From: an uncultured Bacteroidota bacterium
GTDB lineage: Bacteria > Bacteroidota > Bacteroidia > Chitinophagales > Chitinophagaceae
DNA: 6,628 bases
Reading direction: 5' to 3'
NCBI GenBank assembly: GCA_937928385.1
Contig: CALEZD010000110.1
Location: 1 to 6,628, forward strand
Shown here: in pieces, positions 5,458 through 6,628 of the stretch
Layout of the letters: the number at the start of each line of letters is the position of its first letter
Numbering within the stretch: position 1 is the first letter of the stretch
The notes under the pieces: generated by a model
The model's input: the letters and a program-made list of their open reading frames with translations, nothing else
What the model was told of the DNA's origin: nothing
The model's database searches: none
Translations under genes and position numbers: made by a program

Positions 5458-5513
5458 CTACCATGTTACGCTAATGTTACGCCTGTGTAACCTTAATATT
5501 ACCGCAATGTTAA
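5452..5513. promoter_or_regulatory. array B: six 7-bp boxes at exact 11-bp period (PhoB/OmpR-like operator)
   Basis: Boxes start at 5452, 5463, 5474, 5485, 5496 and 5507: ATATTAC, ATGTTAC, ATGTTAC, GTGTAAC, ATATTAC, ATGTTAA. The four-base spacers vary (tacc, gcta, gcct, ctta, cgca), so the box, not the whole unit, is conserved, the mark of a protein-binding array rather than a simple tandem duplication. The period of 11 bp puts all boxes on one helical face, as for OmpR/PhoB winged-helix dimers binding in tandem. It lies between divergent genes, 8 nt from P2 on the left and 25 nt from the aminotransferase -7 element on the right, so it could control either or both. Confidence 0.75.
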
Positions 5514-5538
5514 GAGCAGGCTTAGCGCCTGAAAATCA

Positions 5539-5546
5539 TAACTTTG
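5539..5546 (+). promoter_or_regulatory. perfect -7 element (TAACTTTG) of the aminotransferase
   Basis: TAACTTTG matches TAnnTTTG fully. No TTTG/TTG -33 element is found 19-21 bp upstream; array B ends 25 bp upstream instead, and a small CAGGC/GCCTG hairpin (5517-5531) lies between. With the usual distance to the start site, transcription would begin at about 5550-5553, that is at the ATG itself. Confidence 0.65.
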
Positions 5547-5550
5547 CTAT

Positions 5551-6628
5551 ATGAACGCCCGTAATATTTTTCAGAGGCATATTGCACCCACATCCACCAG
5601 TCCGCTGGGGTTACACATTACCCGTGCCGAGGGGAACTACCTGTACGATGCTGACGGGAAAGCCTATCTTGACCTGATAGGCGGCATCAGCGTGTGCAAC
5701 ATCGGGCACAGGCATCCTGAGGTGGTAGCCGCCATCAATAAACAAGCAAATGACTACCTGCATGTAATGGTATATGGAGAACTGGTGCAGAGCCCGCAAA
5801 CAGAGTATGCCGCATTGCTGGCTGCGAACCTACCGGCAGGGCTGGATTGTGTGTACTTCACCAACTCGGGCGCTGAGGCTACAGAAGGTGCATTGAAGCT
5901 GGCAAGGAGGGTGACGGGACGTACAGATATTATCTCCTGCAATAATAGTTATCACGGCTCTACGTTGGGTGCGCTCAGCGTGATGGGCGATGAATACTGG
6001 CGCAACGCCTACAGGCCGCTGATGCCCGGTGTCTGGCATTATAACTACAATGATTATCAACTAATTAACGCCATAAACGAGCATACCGCTTGTGTAATAA
6101 TAGAAACCATACAAGCTGAGGCAGGGGTTGTGGAGCCGCAAATAGAATGGTTGCTGGCCCTAAGCGCAAAGTGCACCGAAACAGGCACTTTATTGATTTT
6201 TGATGAAATTCAGTGCGGCTTCGGGCGTACAGGCAGGCTATGGGGTTTTCAGCATTATAATATAATACCCGATATACTATTGACAGGCAAAGCTATGGGT
6301 GGAGGTATGCCGCTGGGTGCATTTATCTCTTCATATAATAATATGCAGGCCCTGGCTGATAATCCTGTATTGGGGCATATTACCACCTTTGGCGGGCACC
6401 CGGTATGCTGTGCCGCGGGTATGGCAGCCATGCAGGCGTTACTCAAAGAAAACCTGGCAGATACGGTGGGTGAAAAAGAAAACTTATTCAGGCAACAGCT
6501 GGTGCATCCCGCCATAAAAGCTGTGCGCAGCAAAGGACTGCTGATAGCTATGGAACTGGACAGCGCTGAAAAGACATTGCAGGTGGTACAAGGCTGTATA
6601 GAAAAAGGTGTTTTTACAGATTGGTTCC
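5551..6628 (+). CDS. class III PLP-dependent aminotransferase (acetylornithine/ornithine/GABA type), 3' end outside window
   Basis: The frame is open from ATG 5551 to the window end: 359 codons, perhaps 30-40 short of the usual size near 395. This is a fold-type I, class III aminotransferase. Hallmarks are NSGAEATEGALKLA (105-118) for the cofactor phosphate, YHG (134-136) for ring stacking, IIETIQAEAG (183-192), LLIFDEIQCGFGRTG (214-228) with Asp218 binding the pyridine nitrogen, and TGKAMGGGMPLGA (245-257) with Lys247 as the Schiff-base lysine. TTFGGHPVCCAAG follows. All key residues are present, so an active enzyme is expected. ETIQAEAG has Ala where many relatives have Gly. An in-frame TAA at 5539 rules out a longer start, and the N-terminus IFQRHIAPTSTSPLGLHI fits the family. 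The amino donor (acetylornithine, GABA or another omega-amino acid) cannot be told from sequence. It is divergent from the lipoprotein operon and shares its regulatory region; a functional link is not evident. Confidence 0.93.
   Translation, partial: MNARNIFQRHIAPTSTSPLGLHITRAEGNYLYDADGKAYLDLIGGISVCNIGHRHPEVVAAINKQANDYLHVMVYGELVQSPQTEYAALLAANLPAGLDCVYFTNSGAEATEGALKLARRVTGRTDIISCNNSYHGSTLGALSVMGDEYWRNAYRPLMPGVWHYNYNDYQLINAINEHTACVIIETIQAEAGVVEPQIEWLLALSAKCTETGTLLIFDEIQCGFGRTGRLWGFQHYNIIPDILLTGKAMGGGMPLGAFISSYNNMQALADNPVLGHITTFGGHPVCCAAGMAAMQALLKENLADTVGEKENLFRQQLVHPAIKAVRSKGLLIAMELDSAEKTLQVVQGCIEKGVFTDWF

Noticed and set aside
5463..5513. Simple microsatellite-like tandem repeat
   Set aside because: Spacers between boxes differ in sequence while the 7-bp boxes and the 11-bp step are kept, which points to a binding-site array.
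5514..5520. GAGCAGG next to a small hairpin as a further REP copy
   Set aside because: Only the 7-base tail matches; the adjacent CAGGC/GCCTG hairpin is unrelated to the REP core.
5611..6533. Minus-strand open frames opposite the aminotransferase
   Set aside because: The plus strand carries all class III aminotransferase motifs in one uninterrupted frame.

Overview
This 6.6-kb window most likely comes from a Bacteroidota genome, probably near the Chitinophagaceae. That rests on a TonB-dependent receptor with an N-terminal carboxypeptidase-like domain, a lipoprotein with an LFSC lipobox, weak or absent Shine-Dalgarno sequences, and a promoter element matching the Bacteroidota -7 consensus TAnnTTTG. 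The genus cannot be fixed from the sequence.

Left part (1-945): a short non-coding stretch with an 8-bp-stem hairpin and a 16-bp perfect palindrome leads into an intact REP-associated tyrosine transposase (RAYT) at 263-814. The RAYT lies between imperfect-palindrome REP elements. A 21-base hairpin core is identical in the left copy (208-228) and, inverted, in the two right copies (849-869 and 915-935). The right copies belong to a 66-bp tandem duplication. The RAYT start codon and stop codon both fall inside these repeat units.

Middle part (972-5254, minus strand): a two-gene operon. A 405-residue lipoprotein with a parallel beta-helix character comes first, followed after 127 bp by a 960-residue outer-membrane TonB-dependent receptor. 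The gap holds a perfect 15-bp stem-loop and the operon ends in a rho-independent-type terminator. The pair looks like a SusC/SusD-type uptake system in which a beta-helix lipoprotein takes the place of SusD. The ligand is unknown.

Right part (5255-6628): a 296-bp divergent intergenic region and the first 359 codons of a class III PLP aminotransferase on the plus strand, cut by the window end. The intergenic region carries two arrays of a 7-bp motif (ATRTTAC) repeated at an exact 11-bp period, six copies at 5452-5513 and three at 5288-5316. This is the geometry of PhoB/OmpR-family operators. On the minus strand each array is followed, after exactly 8 nt, by a TTTTGCAA-containing -7-like element, which suggests two co-regulated promoters for the lipoprotein/receptor operon. 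The aminotransferase has a perfect TAACTTTG element ending 4 nt before its ATG, so its mRNA may be leaderless. The array architecture and the proposal of a response-regulator-controlled, possibly phosphate-starvation-linked, beta-helix/TonB uptake system are the most interesting content of the window.
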